From: Prinia subflava
Lineage: Eukaryota; Chordata; Aves; Passeriformes; Cisticolidae
Length of the DNA stretch: 64,000 nucleotides
Assembly: GCF_021018805.1 (NCBI RefSeq)
Contig: NC_086258.1
Location: 17,224,192 to 17,288,191, forward strand
Reading direction: 5' to 3'
Positions within the stretch are counted from its first letter, which is position 1. Every line of letters starts with the position of its first letter. The notes beneath the pieces are model-generated. The model did not search any database, was not told where the DNA came from, and was given only the letters and a program-made list of their open reading frames with translations. Shown here one piece after another: positions 13,173 through 23,200 of this stretch. Made by a program: the position numbers and the translations under genes.

Positions 13173-13393
13173 GTTTTGGGGGGAAATGAAAAGAAAAGTC
13201 AATGGGAAATGAGAAATTTCTAGCACTGCTGAGAAATAACTCCTCCCCACGGCATGGTCCTTACAGAGCAGGCTTATCCTCATCCTGCCTCACATCACAG
13301 GCACTGCAGCACAGCACACACACACAGGATTGCAGAGCCAAGACCACGGGACAAAATCTCATCCATCAGCCCCTGAATGCCTCTGTAGGACAT

Positions 13394-13525
13394 CCATGAG
13401 ATGCCCCAGGTTTGTCCTCCCATCCAAACACCATCTCAAGCTAGCAAACAGCTTTCTCTCTGTCCCTGGCACTTCACCACTCTGGATGTCAGGCAGCAGC
13501 ATTCCTCAGCCCTTTGGTGTGGTGT
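13394..13525 (+). repeat. Inverted repeat A, left arm
   Basis: A 132-bp segment (from CATGAGATGCCCCAGG to CCCTTTGGTGTGGTGT) whose reverse complement recurs at 15042-15175. About five substitutions and one small indel separate the arms by eye, roughly 96% identity. It carries no recognised coding sequence; parallel short ORFs in both arms follow from the nucleotide identity. Confidence 0.95.
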
Positions 13526-15041
13526 GGACCAGGTAGATCTGACCAAAGCCCTGTGTCCTTCTGGCCCCAAGCAAAGACCACAGCCCCAGAGCCCCTCTGC
13601 ATCCTCTGGCCAGGAGAGGGTCCCCGTGGGGCTGGCACAGCTGGGCAGAGCTCTGCAGTCCCCAGGGAACCAGGGCTGGGGCTCCAATTAGAGAACAGCA
13701 AGGAGCTTGGAAGCCAAAAACAACAATACAGCTGGAACCAGCGCAGTGCTTCACACTGAACAAACACGAGATAATTCAGCAGAGCACTGACTCCAGCTCC
13801 TTCCCGAGATAGCACTGGCGGCACCTCTGAGCACAGCAGACAGAAGCAGCAGAGGGGAGGGTAGGTGGGGCTTGGAGGGGGAAATTCAACCCAAACAGCC
13901 TTTTAGAGTGAATTAGACTAAACCAAAACAGGGACAGAGGGCTTGGAGCTCCCGTTCAGCTTTGCTGCTGACTGCAGACACAGTGCACTTAACCCAAAGG
14001 ATGTTGGCTCAAGACAAGGACTGGAATAATGTGAGTGCAAAAAAAAGATATAGATGTATAAAGACACACACGCTGCCCTGTCTCACTGTGCCAGGCTGCT
14101 GGCTGTCCTTTAGGAAAAGTGCAGCTCAGCAAAGTCATTTCAGCTTGCTGTAGGTCACTCCTGTGTTTGACTTAATTTCAATCTGTCCCCGTATCTTTGT
14201 TGTACAAAATTGGGCCTGGGTGTAGGAGGATTCCAAACAAAGCTCTGTGGAGTGCATTTACAAGTGAAGAATGAAATGCAAACAGAGCTGCCAGTGGTTT
14301 CCAGTGTCACTGCCCTTTCCTAGCAGCAGTCAGAGGGGAAGCATGAGGCATCAGAAACCTTTGGAGATGGCCCATTCCTTGCTAAACTTCTTTTTTACCA
14401 GCTCTAATGTCCCAGGAAATTTGGATGCTTATCCTAACCACATCTCAAGGTTTCTCTGTCCACTCACTGGCAATTCCAATGGGTTTGCAGCTGAGTTGTT
14501 ACCCAGTGTGGGTTGCTTTTGCACCAGCATGACCAGGCTCAGCTCCTCTCCCTGTCACAAGACCCTTCAGGCACCTCAGGGACAAGTCCCTTTCTGCTGG
14601 GCTCATATTTGTGCTCACTGAAAACAAAATGTTTATGAAAAGGATAAGACCTCTGCTTTTTCTCCCTACTTGGGAGTTTTTTGTTTCTTTAGTGACTCCT
14701 TTATTATTTCACAGAATCACCCATATCTCTTTACAAGTAAATATAAGCTGTCCCTTCGTGAGGGGGTGGGGGAAGAGAGGACACAGTTTTCCCTCTGCAG
14801 TATCAGTTTTCAGTGTGACACACAGTTCACTGTGAAAGCAAACAGCCCTAATGAGGGTGGCTGTGCAGTTGCTGCTCCCTGTGTCAGCTGCTCTGCTCCT
14901 TAGCAGGGTCAGTGCCAAGGAAATGGGGAGCAGGACATGTCCCACATCCCCTGCAGCTCCCTCCTCGCTGGGGGACAGTGCATGTGCCAAACCTGCTGAG
15001 ACTCCAGCCCAGTTGGGGTCACTGCACCCTCTGCTGTGTTT
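13526..15041. other. Spacer of inverted repeat A, no gene recognised
   Basis: Unique-looking non-coding sequence between the arms. No recognisable gene or mobile element; short ORFs only. Confidence 0.6.
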
Positions 15042-15175
15042 ACACCACACCAAAGGGCTGAGGAATGCTGCTGCCTTTGCATCCAGAGTGGTGGAGTGCC
15101 AGGGACAGAGAGAAAGCTGTTTGCTAGCTTGAGATGGTGTTTGGATGGGAGGACAAGCCTGGGGCATTTCATGAA
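15042..15175 (-). repeat. Inverted repeat A, right arm
   Basis: Reverse-complement copy of 13394-13525, with a spacer of about 1.5 kb that is not itself repeated. The arms end abruptly at both sides. Confidence 0.95.
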
Positions 15176-18100
15176 GTACCCCAGGCTGGGTTCAGGTGTC
15201 CCAGCACTGAGGGATCAACGTGTCCTAAGGAAGTTGTAAGAGCAGCAGCCCAAAAGATCTCCATCCAAGCAAGTTCTGCAGCCATTTGGAGCATCCCTAA
15301 GCCCACTGACCTCAGCCATGGCATCTGCATCCCACGGACCACGCTGGGCACTGGAGCACTTCCCCACAGCATCTCTTTCCCTGCTTACCAGAGACAGGTC
15401 TGAGCAGGCATCTCCACACTCTGCTGCAGGCAGACCCCCTGGCAGACTCCCAAGGGGTGAGCTGTAGGTTGAACAGTCCTGCCTCCAGGACCCTTCCAAC
15501 CCCAGGGTCCTGGAAGGGGGTAGAGATGGCCATCACCCCCTTTTCCCTCTCAGTTGGAGGATCAGAGTTCCTCCTGTCTGTTTGCTCACTTGTGCCTTTT
15601 CTCAGGCTGCGTTTCTCTTTTCACTTTTGACCAACAACCACCATTTGAACTGGCCTCCAGCTCCATCCCAATTATATCCTTATTTATCCTCGCCTTTTAT
15701 CTGCCTATCAGGGAGCTGTCTGTCAGATTTAGGACACCCCACAAAGCTGCTCCTCAGGCTTTGAGTGTCCCCATTGACTCGGGATCCCAGGCTGTGGAAA
15801 CCACCATCAGATCCTCATTCTTCACTCAGCTTTAATTGACTCCTGACACCAGGAGTCCCAAGCCTCTCCCCTGTGCCTTCCCTGTGGTCTCCAGCCACCA
15901 CAGCAGCCCAGCACCAGGGGCTGAGGGCGGGTGACACCCCAGGGGTGTTGCCATGGGCACAGACCATTGTCCCTCTGGGTTCCCATGGCACCAGGCCAGA
16001 CATGCAGTGCTGATGAGAGGGAAGAATACACACCAGCCAAGCTGTTTGTAGCCCATCTAAGCATCTCACTGGTTAAACAGTTCCTCTTTCTTCCCCCTGC
16101 TCCCAGCACCCATCCAGCTCAGGGGGCTCCCCCCCCCCACCAGGGCAGCACTCACAGTGCACAAAAGGCTAAATAATTGTCCTGGCTGACCTGGAGACAA
16201 AAATAAAATGCAACACGGGTGCTCAAGCGTGGCCAAGGGCAGAATCTGGCTCCACTGAGCTGCCTGCTGGCTGGTTTTCATTTGGCAGCTCTTGGCATGA
16301 AGTCCTCATCTTGGCCCTTGCTGCAGGCAGGGGTAGGACAAGGAGCTGTGCTCAGGGCTGGGGAGCAGCAGGACCCTCAGAAACCCACGGGGGAATTTCT
16401 CCAACCCTGGGAAGCACAGAACACAAAAGAGCACTCAGGAGGAATGGGAGGAGGATTCCTCTGGACCACGGCAAGGACGTGGCAGTGGAGACTCATCCCT
16501 CTGGCCAGGGACAAGCAAGTATGGCACAGCTCCTGTCCCCCTCTCCTTTGCAGGCTGACTGGAACACAACAGATCATTTTTTCAGTCTGGGGTGGTTTCC
16601 AAAGGCACAGAAGCTTCAACCAGCCCATCTCACATGCCACAGGAGGGTTCCCTGGGCTGTGCCTGCAGAGCTGTGACCACCCTGCCACAGACGAGGCTGC
16701 AGCAGCTGCCAGCACTCAAGTTCTGCAGCATTTTAAACCCACTCTGATGTCCCGTTCTGCTGGTGATGTCAGCCAAAAGATATTTCAGCAGAGGAGGGGA
16801 AAATAGCCCAGCAGAACCTTATGGTGTGATCAAATCCAGAGTAAACTTTGCATACTAATTGGGCATCTTCCTTCTTTAAACTGATCCCCTCCTTCTCCAG
16901 GCCCTCAAACTCCTATCACCCCTCAGATCTCCCCAAAGCAGGGGAAATCAGCAACTAGCCAGTCTGCTGGACATGGTGGTGAGAGCAAGAGGAATTAGTC
17001 TCCATAGTACATGAAAAGAATTAGGACTGTTTAATCTCCTTTTCCCCTTATCAGTGGTCTCAAATATCCCTTTGAGAGGGAAAGGCAGTGGAAATTCCTG
17101 CAAATCTTGCCTACAGTTAAGGAATTGACAAGATTTTTCAGCTTTTTCTCTCTGTGTTTGAAAAATCACCACATAAAGGAAACAATCTTTGGGGCACATA
17201 TAACTCACAATAGGCTGAAACATTATCTTAAACTATTCGTCTGCTTCCTGCTTAAGTAAGCATATTAGGAATGTGTGTATATATTTCTTGGGCAGCTTAA
17301 AAATAAAAAGAAGAGGTATATAGTCTGTCGTGCTTTTGAGGAGCATGTTGTTTATATGGTTATAAGCACAGGTCATATTTATAGCTGAACACCACGTGAA
17401 AGTGCAGGCAGGCTGGGAAACATTTGTTAGGTTTAATGATCTTTTATTTAACTGGTGCAGAAAAATGCATCCCCTTTGGATTGATTCATGACATGAATTG
17501 TATAGAAACCTTCTTCCTTGAGAAAAGAAAAACCTCAAAAGGTCAATCTGACATTTCAGCTTTCTCAAGCAATCAGCAGAGAGATGTTCACAGAGCAAAA
17601 TTCCCAGCCTGAGGAGCTGGATGGGGTTAGGGCAGGGAAAGGATAAACCACAGCCAGAGATTCGTTTCAGGACATAAAGCAGAGCCATTCAAATCACCTG
17701 GACTGGAAGAGACCCATCCAGCAGCCCCACTGCACAGCCTGTGAAATGCACCACCCTTCCCAGAGCATCCTGAGGCACAGGCTCCACAGCCTGCAAGAAA
17801 AGGACTGACACTTCCTTTTGCAGTGGGGCATCTCCCCCATTCTAAAAACAGGCTAACCAAGGCCCAGCCTGCCTCTCTGGCTCAGCCCCTGAGTCAAAAC
17901 CAGAGCTGAGAAGAGCTTTTGTCAGCTCCCAGCTACCCGAGGTGGCTGCAGCATCTCCAGCTGCAGAGCAGCAGCTCCTCTCCCCTCGGTCAGGGGGTCA
18001 CTGGGTTTTACAGTTTGCATCTCTCACCTTGCCAAGGTGTTGCATCTCTGCACTGCTGCAGGAGCAGCTCAAGCCTGGGCCAGCCCTCCCCAAGCAGGGC
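15176..18100. other. No gene recognised
   Basis: Non-coding. It contains a C10 run near 16130, ORFs of up to 195 codons with no family resemblance, and a distinct AT-rich repeat-free segment at 17233-17590 that looks like a candidate conserved non-coding element. Confidence 0.55.
17233..17590. promoter_or_regulatory. Candidate conserved non-coding element
   Basis: AT-rich, free of recognisable repeats, with transcription-factor-like words such as CCACGTGAAA near 17392, GGTTTAATGATC near 17430 and GATTGATTCATGACATG near 17480. The contrast with the GC-richer repeat-laden flanks suggests constraint. This is inference only. Confidence 0.25.
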
Positions 18101-18376
18101 AGTAAAAGTTACAACAAGCATTGATGCTCTAATGGTGAAATTTGTTCACCTTTCATGGAGAAAAACAGGGACCATTCTGATTTTTAAAACATCTCTCCCG
18201 TCACAGGTCCTTCCAGGCTGTCCTAAGGGCTCACCTGGAAATGGTCACCACGTCCTGGTGGTCACCTGGGGCATGAAAGTGCAGGGGGCACCTGAGGCTG
18301 CTCCGTGCTGGAGCTGGACAGTGAATCCTGCAGTGATAACCCAGAGTGATTGGCAGGGAAATCTGTTTTGTTGCTT
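18101..18376 (+). repeat. Inverted repeat B, left arm
   Basis: A 276-bp segment from AGTAAAAGTTACAAC to TCTGTTTTGTTGCTT. Its reverse complement is at 19643-19912. About ten substitutions and two or three indels (one around ATTGATGC, one around GTGCTGGAGC) separate the arms, roughly 95% identity by eye. It does not match CR1 or the LTR-like elements in this window. Confidence 0.95.
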
Positions 18377-19353
18377 CACACTGGCCACATTCTAGGAAAA
18401 TCTCAGCATTTTTGATTCTTGGCAAGTCACAAGTTCAAGCAGCAAGTAAACAAAACATAAAAACCAAAACAAAGCACTTGGCTGCTTTGTCCTTATCTGC
18501 CTGAATTCTCCCTTTTATCCCACAGCTCCAGGGCATGCAAGCCTCCAGGCAAAGGAAAGTTATTCCATGGTTCCAGTTTCACCACCAGCATCACTCTGGC
18601 CCTCCCCACAGAGACAGCTGTGGATTAAATTGCATCTTTGAAAATCAGCCCCCTCTAAGAGGGCAGCCCAGGGCTCCCGCCCAGGCCTGGCTGCTCTCAA
18701 GCCAGGTAAAGTTGATCACACCAGTTAAACCTCTGCTGTAAGAGCTCTCCTCTGCAAATTGTATCAGCTTCTGTTTTCAAGGGATCTAAGGAGTAGATGA
18801 ATGCATTAAAATTCATCAGTCTTTCCACGAGGAGCTTCATTTACCCTGACCAGGCAAGGTGCAGAGACCTCTGTGCTGCCCTGCTCCCCACGGTGTGGCA
18901 GGGGAGCAGGGAACATTTTGGTTGGAAACTCCTTTAGTTTTCACAAGAACCAGATTTGCAGTGCAGGATCTGTTTGCTCCTTGTCTGCTGTGTCTCCTAA
19001 ACCTTATTTTTGGACCCACTTTTCACAGGCTGGGAGTGAAGACACTTTTTCTGTGGTAGGTAACAGGGAAGCCCCAAAGGGGAGCTCCATGGAACACCAG
19101 GAAATGGCTCTGTGAAAATACAGTCAGGGTGAATTTTTGCTGCCTGCACAGCAGCATCCAGCCATGGCCAGTGGCTGCAAGGAAAAACAGAAGGTTATAC
19201 CAGTGCCACTGAGCCTGGTGGGACAATTGTGAGTTTGTCTTTAGGATGAAAGAAGGAAATCAGTTTGGACTGAGGCAAAGCACAGTGGGGAGGTTTAATG
19301 AGAGTTTAATCACCATTTTTAATGGGATTTGCAACAGGTCCCGCAGGGCAGAG
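18377..19353. other. Spacer of inverted repeat B, no gene recognised
   Basis: Non-coding sequence between the left arm and the CR1 copy that abuts the right arm. No recognised exon or clear mobile element. Confidence 0.6.
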
Positions 19354-19642
19354 GAATCATAGAATCATGCAATCATTAAGGCTGGAAAAGACCCTTAAGG
19401 TCATCAAGTCCAACCATTGACCCAGTACTGCCAAGCCCACAACTGAACCATGTCCCCAAGTGCCACATCCACTCTGCTTTTAAATCCCTCCAGGGATAAT
19501 GACTCCACCACTACCCCGGGCAGCCTTTCCCAGTGCTTGACAGCTCTTTCCATGAAGAATTCTTTCCTAACATTAAATCTAAATCTCCTCTGGTGCAGCT
19601 TAAGGGTATTTTCTCTCCTTCTGTCACTTTTTACCCAAGAAA
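19354..19642 (-). mobile_element. CR1 LINE fragment
   Basis: On the plus strand it begins with the reverse complement of the CR1 3' terminal repeat (GAATCATAGAATCATGCAATC), then GGCTGGAAAAGACCCTTAAG, ATCAAGTCCAACCATTGACC, CCTCCAGGGATAATGACTCC and AACATTAAATCTAAATCTCC. The 3' end is intact and the 5' end truncated exactly where inverted repeat B's right arm begins. Confidence 0.92.
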
Positions 19643-19912
19643 AGCAACAAAACAGATTTCCCTGCCCATCACTCTGGGTTATCACTGCAGGACTCACTCA
19701 CTGGAGCAGCCTCAGGTGCCCCCTGCACTTTCATGCCCCAGGTGACCACCTGGATGTGGTGCCCATTTCCAGGTGAGCCCTTAGGACAGCCTGGAAGGGC
19801 CTGTGAGGGGAGAGGTGTTTTAGAAATCAGAATGGTCCCTGTTTTTCTCCATGAAAGGTGAACTAATTTCACCATTAGAGCATCAGCTGCATCAATAGTT
19901 GTAACTTTTACT
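19643..19912 (-). repeat. Inverted repeat B, right arm
   Basis: Reverse-complement copy of 18101-18376. It starts immediately after the truncated end of a CR1 copy that is absent next to the left arm. It carries an extra short ATTGATGCAGCTGATGC stretch relative to the left arm. Confidence 0.95.
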
Positions 19913-20036
19913 CCTTCTGTGAGCAGTTTTTCTCCTGAAGAAGTAGCTGCCAGGCCAATTCAGAGGGATTGCTCTTTCCGAAGGTGGAAAATGCCGGGCA
20001 TTGTGTCCAGCCTGTGTTTGAAGTGGGAAAAAAGCA

Positions 20037-20212
20037 ACTTTGAATAAGCTTTTGATGGGGCCCACGGCTCTGCTTGACCATAATGTCAGCTTGTAATTAG
20101 CAACAGATACCACTTCTGTCACTCCCGATGTTATCATCAGCCGTCTTGCGTTTCAAAGTGAGGAGAGGCATGTAAATTATGGGCAATTTGGTCTCTGAAA
20201 TGGATTTTATGG
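20037..20212. promoter_or_regulatory. Candidate conserved non-coding element
   Basis: Repeat-free, with a homeodomain-type TAATTAG at 20094-20100, retained CpGs (CCACGG, CTCCCGATG, GCCGTCTTGCG) in a CpG-poor region, and ATGTAAATTATGGGCAATT near 20170. Its texture is that of an ancient constrained element. Inference only. Confidence 0.3.
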
Positions 20213-20228
20213 TTTTTTTTTTTTTTTT
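20213..20228. repeat. Poly-T tract (16 T)
   Basis: Uninterrupted run of 16 T. Confidence 0.95.
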
Positions 20229-23200
20229 CTGCTGGGCGACCAGGGAAGCCTGGAGTTCTTTACAGAGAGCTGTTGAGCCAGCAGAGAGGAGCACAAGGAA
20301 AGCAATGAATGTTCAGAGCTGCTCCAGCACATCCCTGGAGGAAACACATCCGTGCCAGCTCCTCCACAAGGGCAGAGCCCACAGGGGCTGTGTGTTCTGA
20401 GGAAGGAGGAGAGAAGGTTTGGAAGGAGCCACTGTCCTGCCTCTGCAATGGGGGTCTCTGCAAGGCTCCATTCATGCACTGATGTGGAGAGCTGGGTGGG
20501 AAGAGCAATGTACACTTATTTCTGCTCAGCATATTGCGAGTATTCAGCTCACTAAGGCTTAGCTGGCCTGAGAACAACTGAGGCAATCTTGTCCCCTCAT
20601 TGATAGAAAACGTTGCCTTCAATTAAAATTCAGTTTTCAGAGTGAAGGAAAGGCTTGTGTTTCCCAAAAGAGGTTTGAATTTCTGTAAGAAAAACAAAAC
20701 CCCCAAACTCATGTGATTTCCAGTTCTGATGAAAAGCAATTCTAATTTTGTTAGAGAAAAAAGGAGCAAATTTTTTTTGCTTCTTTTTTGGAGTAGAGTG
20801 GAGCAAGGGAAGTCTACCTCTTGCAGCAAGTCCAGTGAGTTTGCCACATCCCCTGGCACTGCTCTGCAGCTTAACAGATCCCACTGCCAGAGCAGTGGCT
20901 TAGTATTTGATTTTATCTGTTGCTGTACCAATTACCAAGTGTGCTGTTTCTCCCTGCTCTGGCCTTCTGCAGAAGGACTCACACCAGAGCTGCTCTTCAC
21001 ACACAAGAGCTCCCCAGGAAATGGGCTAAACCAGAATTTGGCCCCACTTTGACTCTGTGGTGTCAAGTTCTCCCCTTTCATTTGCTGGAGGAATTCAAGC
21101 ATCACTCTGCTGCTCCAATCTTTCTATCTACCACTGGCAAATAGCACAGCCAGGAAGGTTATCTGCCTCAAACAGAAATAGCTTATGTTTAGAAAAGAAT
21201 TAAAATTTGTTCCCTTTAGAGTTACAACCACATCCTCAAAGCTGTTAACCTGAAAGTGAACTTCAGATAATAAAACTCTAACCTCACCCCTGCAGAAGAG
21301 CCAGCAGTCAGGAGCTACCTTGTGTGCTCTCCCCCTATCTGCCCCATCAATTGCCTGATAGCACAGCTTGTTTTCTTTTTTTACCAAGGGAAGACAGCTA
21401 CTAAATCTATGCTCCCCATCCCTCTCAGCACTCTCGGGCTCCTCCACAGCTGCAACCCTTTTCCATCGTCCCTGCTCTCAGTTAAATAAACATTATGACA
21501 CATACTGATTGCTTTAACAAACTCCGCTGTTCCACGTCCTCGGCAAAGCACGGTTATCTTTTTACAGGGAACATTCCTTTCCTGTTGCCATGCCTACTTC
21601 AGCACCATCCAGAGTGATAGCCAAGGCTGCTGAGCAAACCCACAGTTCCCAACAGCTCCATTTTGCTCCTCTTGAAACAGCTCAGGAGGGGCCAGCACAG
21701 ATGGGAGCTGTCAGAGCTCCTCTGCCACGGCTCACCCCAGCAAGGAGGCTGCATGTTGTCCTCTGAAAAAGCCTCAGAGCTAAAAATGGAGTGAGGTGGG
21801 AGAAGGAGAAGAAGGGTGGAGTCATAAATATTCTCCCAGCAGAGCAGGGGAAGGTTGGTTTTATCCTCCCCGTAAGGCTGTGCTCGGCGTTCTGTAATTT
21901 GCAGCTAAATTGCAGAATCCAGAAATATTTCTGGCAAATGGTGTTTCACAACCATTCATCATCACTGTGCACAATTTCCTTTGCATGACAACCTGTGTTT
22001 TAAAGCTCACAAAGAGAGGGGAAACTGCCATTTGTTTTGGCCACACCAAAATCCCTCTTGGCCCGGGGGCTGGTGGTGCTGTGGCTGCTCACGGTGATAA
22101 GCCTGGCAGGGCAGGTCCTGCCAGCTGGGTGAGGGCATCTCCTGCCCCACACATCACCCAACAGTTTGAAGAAATGAGTGCATTTCAGCTTCCCCCAACC
22201 AGCTCATTTTTCACCCTTAACACAGCAGAGCCATCATCCCCGTGGTTTTGCCACTTTGTGAATTACTGCCAAGGCAGCACAAAGATATTAATGACAGATT
22301 TCCCCAAAGGCTGTGATTTCACCTTTTTACATGTTGTTTTCCCTTTCCCTTGTGCAAACATTTTCTTCTCAACCAAGGACAGGTTGGCTCCTGAGATACC
22401 TCAGTTCTCAAAGCTCTGATTGTTCATGTATAAGGAAGACCCAGATGCTCCAAAATACCTCTAGCATGCTGGACAACAGCAGGAGAGGCCAGAGAAGCTG
22501 AAGAGGATTTCTGGCAGCTGATCAATTGTAAAAAATAGTTCTTCCTCCAGGCATCAGCCAGAATGTCTTTGGGTCTGCAGGATGTGTGCACGTACTGCCC
22601 TCACAGCTCTCCAGGGTGTGAGCAGAGGAAAGGACGTGGAAGGAAGCAGATAAATCCCAGCCTGAGCTCCTTGTGGCCTGTGTTCCAACAGCAAGAACAT
22701 TTACAGCTGTGCAAGGGTTGGGCACAGCCCCATTTCCAGGGCCAGGCCAGCACTCAGCCCTTGTTTGGGGATTTATCACCTTGTCCCACCTCTCTCCACC
22801 CCACCAATCTCTGCACCCAGAGCAGTGCCCATCCCATGGGCCCAGCAGCTGCAGAGATGTTCCAGGGTCAGGGGGATTCTACACACAGCTGGAAGGGTCA
22901 CTCTGGGATAAACCCAGCACTGGGGGAAGAGGTTTCTCTGCTCTCCCAAATGGGGTTGTGCATGATGGCCCTCTGGAGACCTTCCACCAACCCTGCCCCA
23001 AAGGGATCCAGCCAGGGCAGCCAACTTCTCCCAAAGCCAAGGATGCTTCTGCTGGCAGGCTACCAAGGACTCACCTCCTGCCACAGCTCTGGAAGCCTGC
23101 ACGGCTCAGGAAGTGAAGGGATCAGAGAGCTGGACAGGCCCAAACCCAGATGGGGAGAGATGGCCACATGAATGGGAGAAATTATTCACAGCCTGGAACT

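Noticed and set aside
13401..15167. Similar peptides encoded on opposite strands at 13.4 and 15.1 kb, as if a duplicated gene
   Set aside because: The similarity is explained by nucleotide-level identity of inverted repeat A in all frames; no frame is specially preserved.
16219..16806. 195-codon plus-strand ORF
   Set aside because: No family resemblance and overlapping antisense ORFs; GC-richer sequence simply has fewer stops.
22563..23171. 202-codon plus-strand ORF
   Set aside because: No recognisable domain; overlapping ORFs of similar size exist in other frames and on the other strand.
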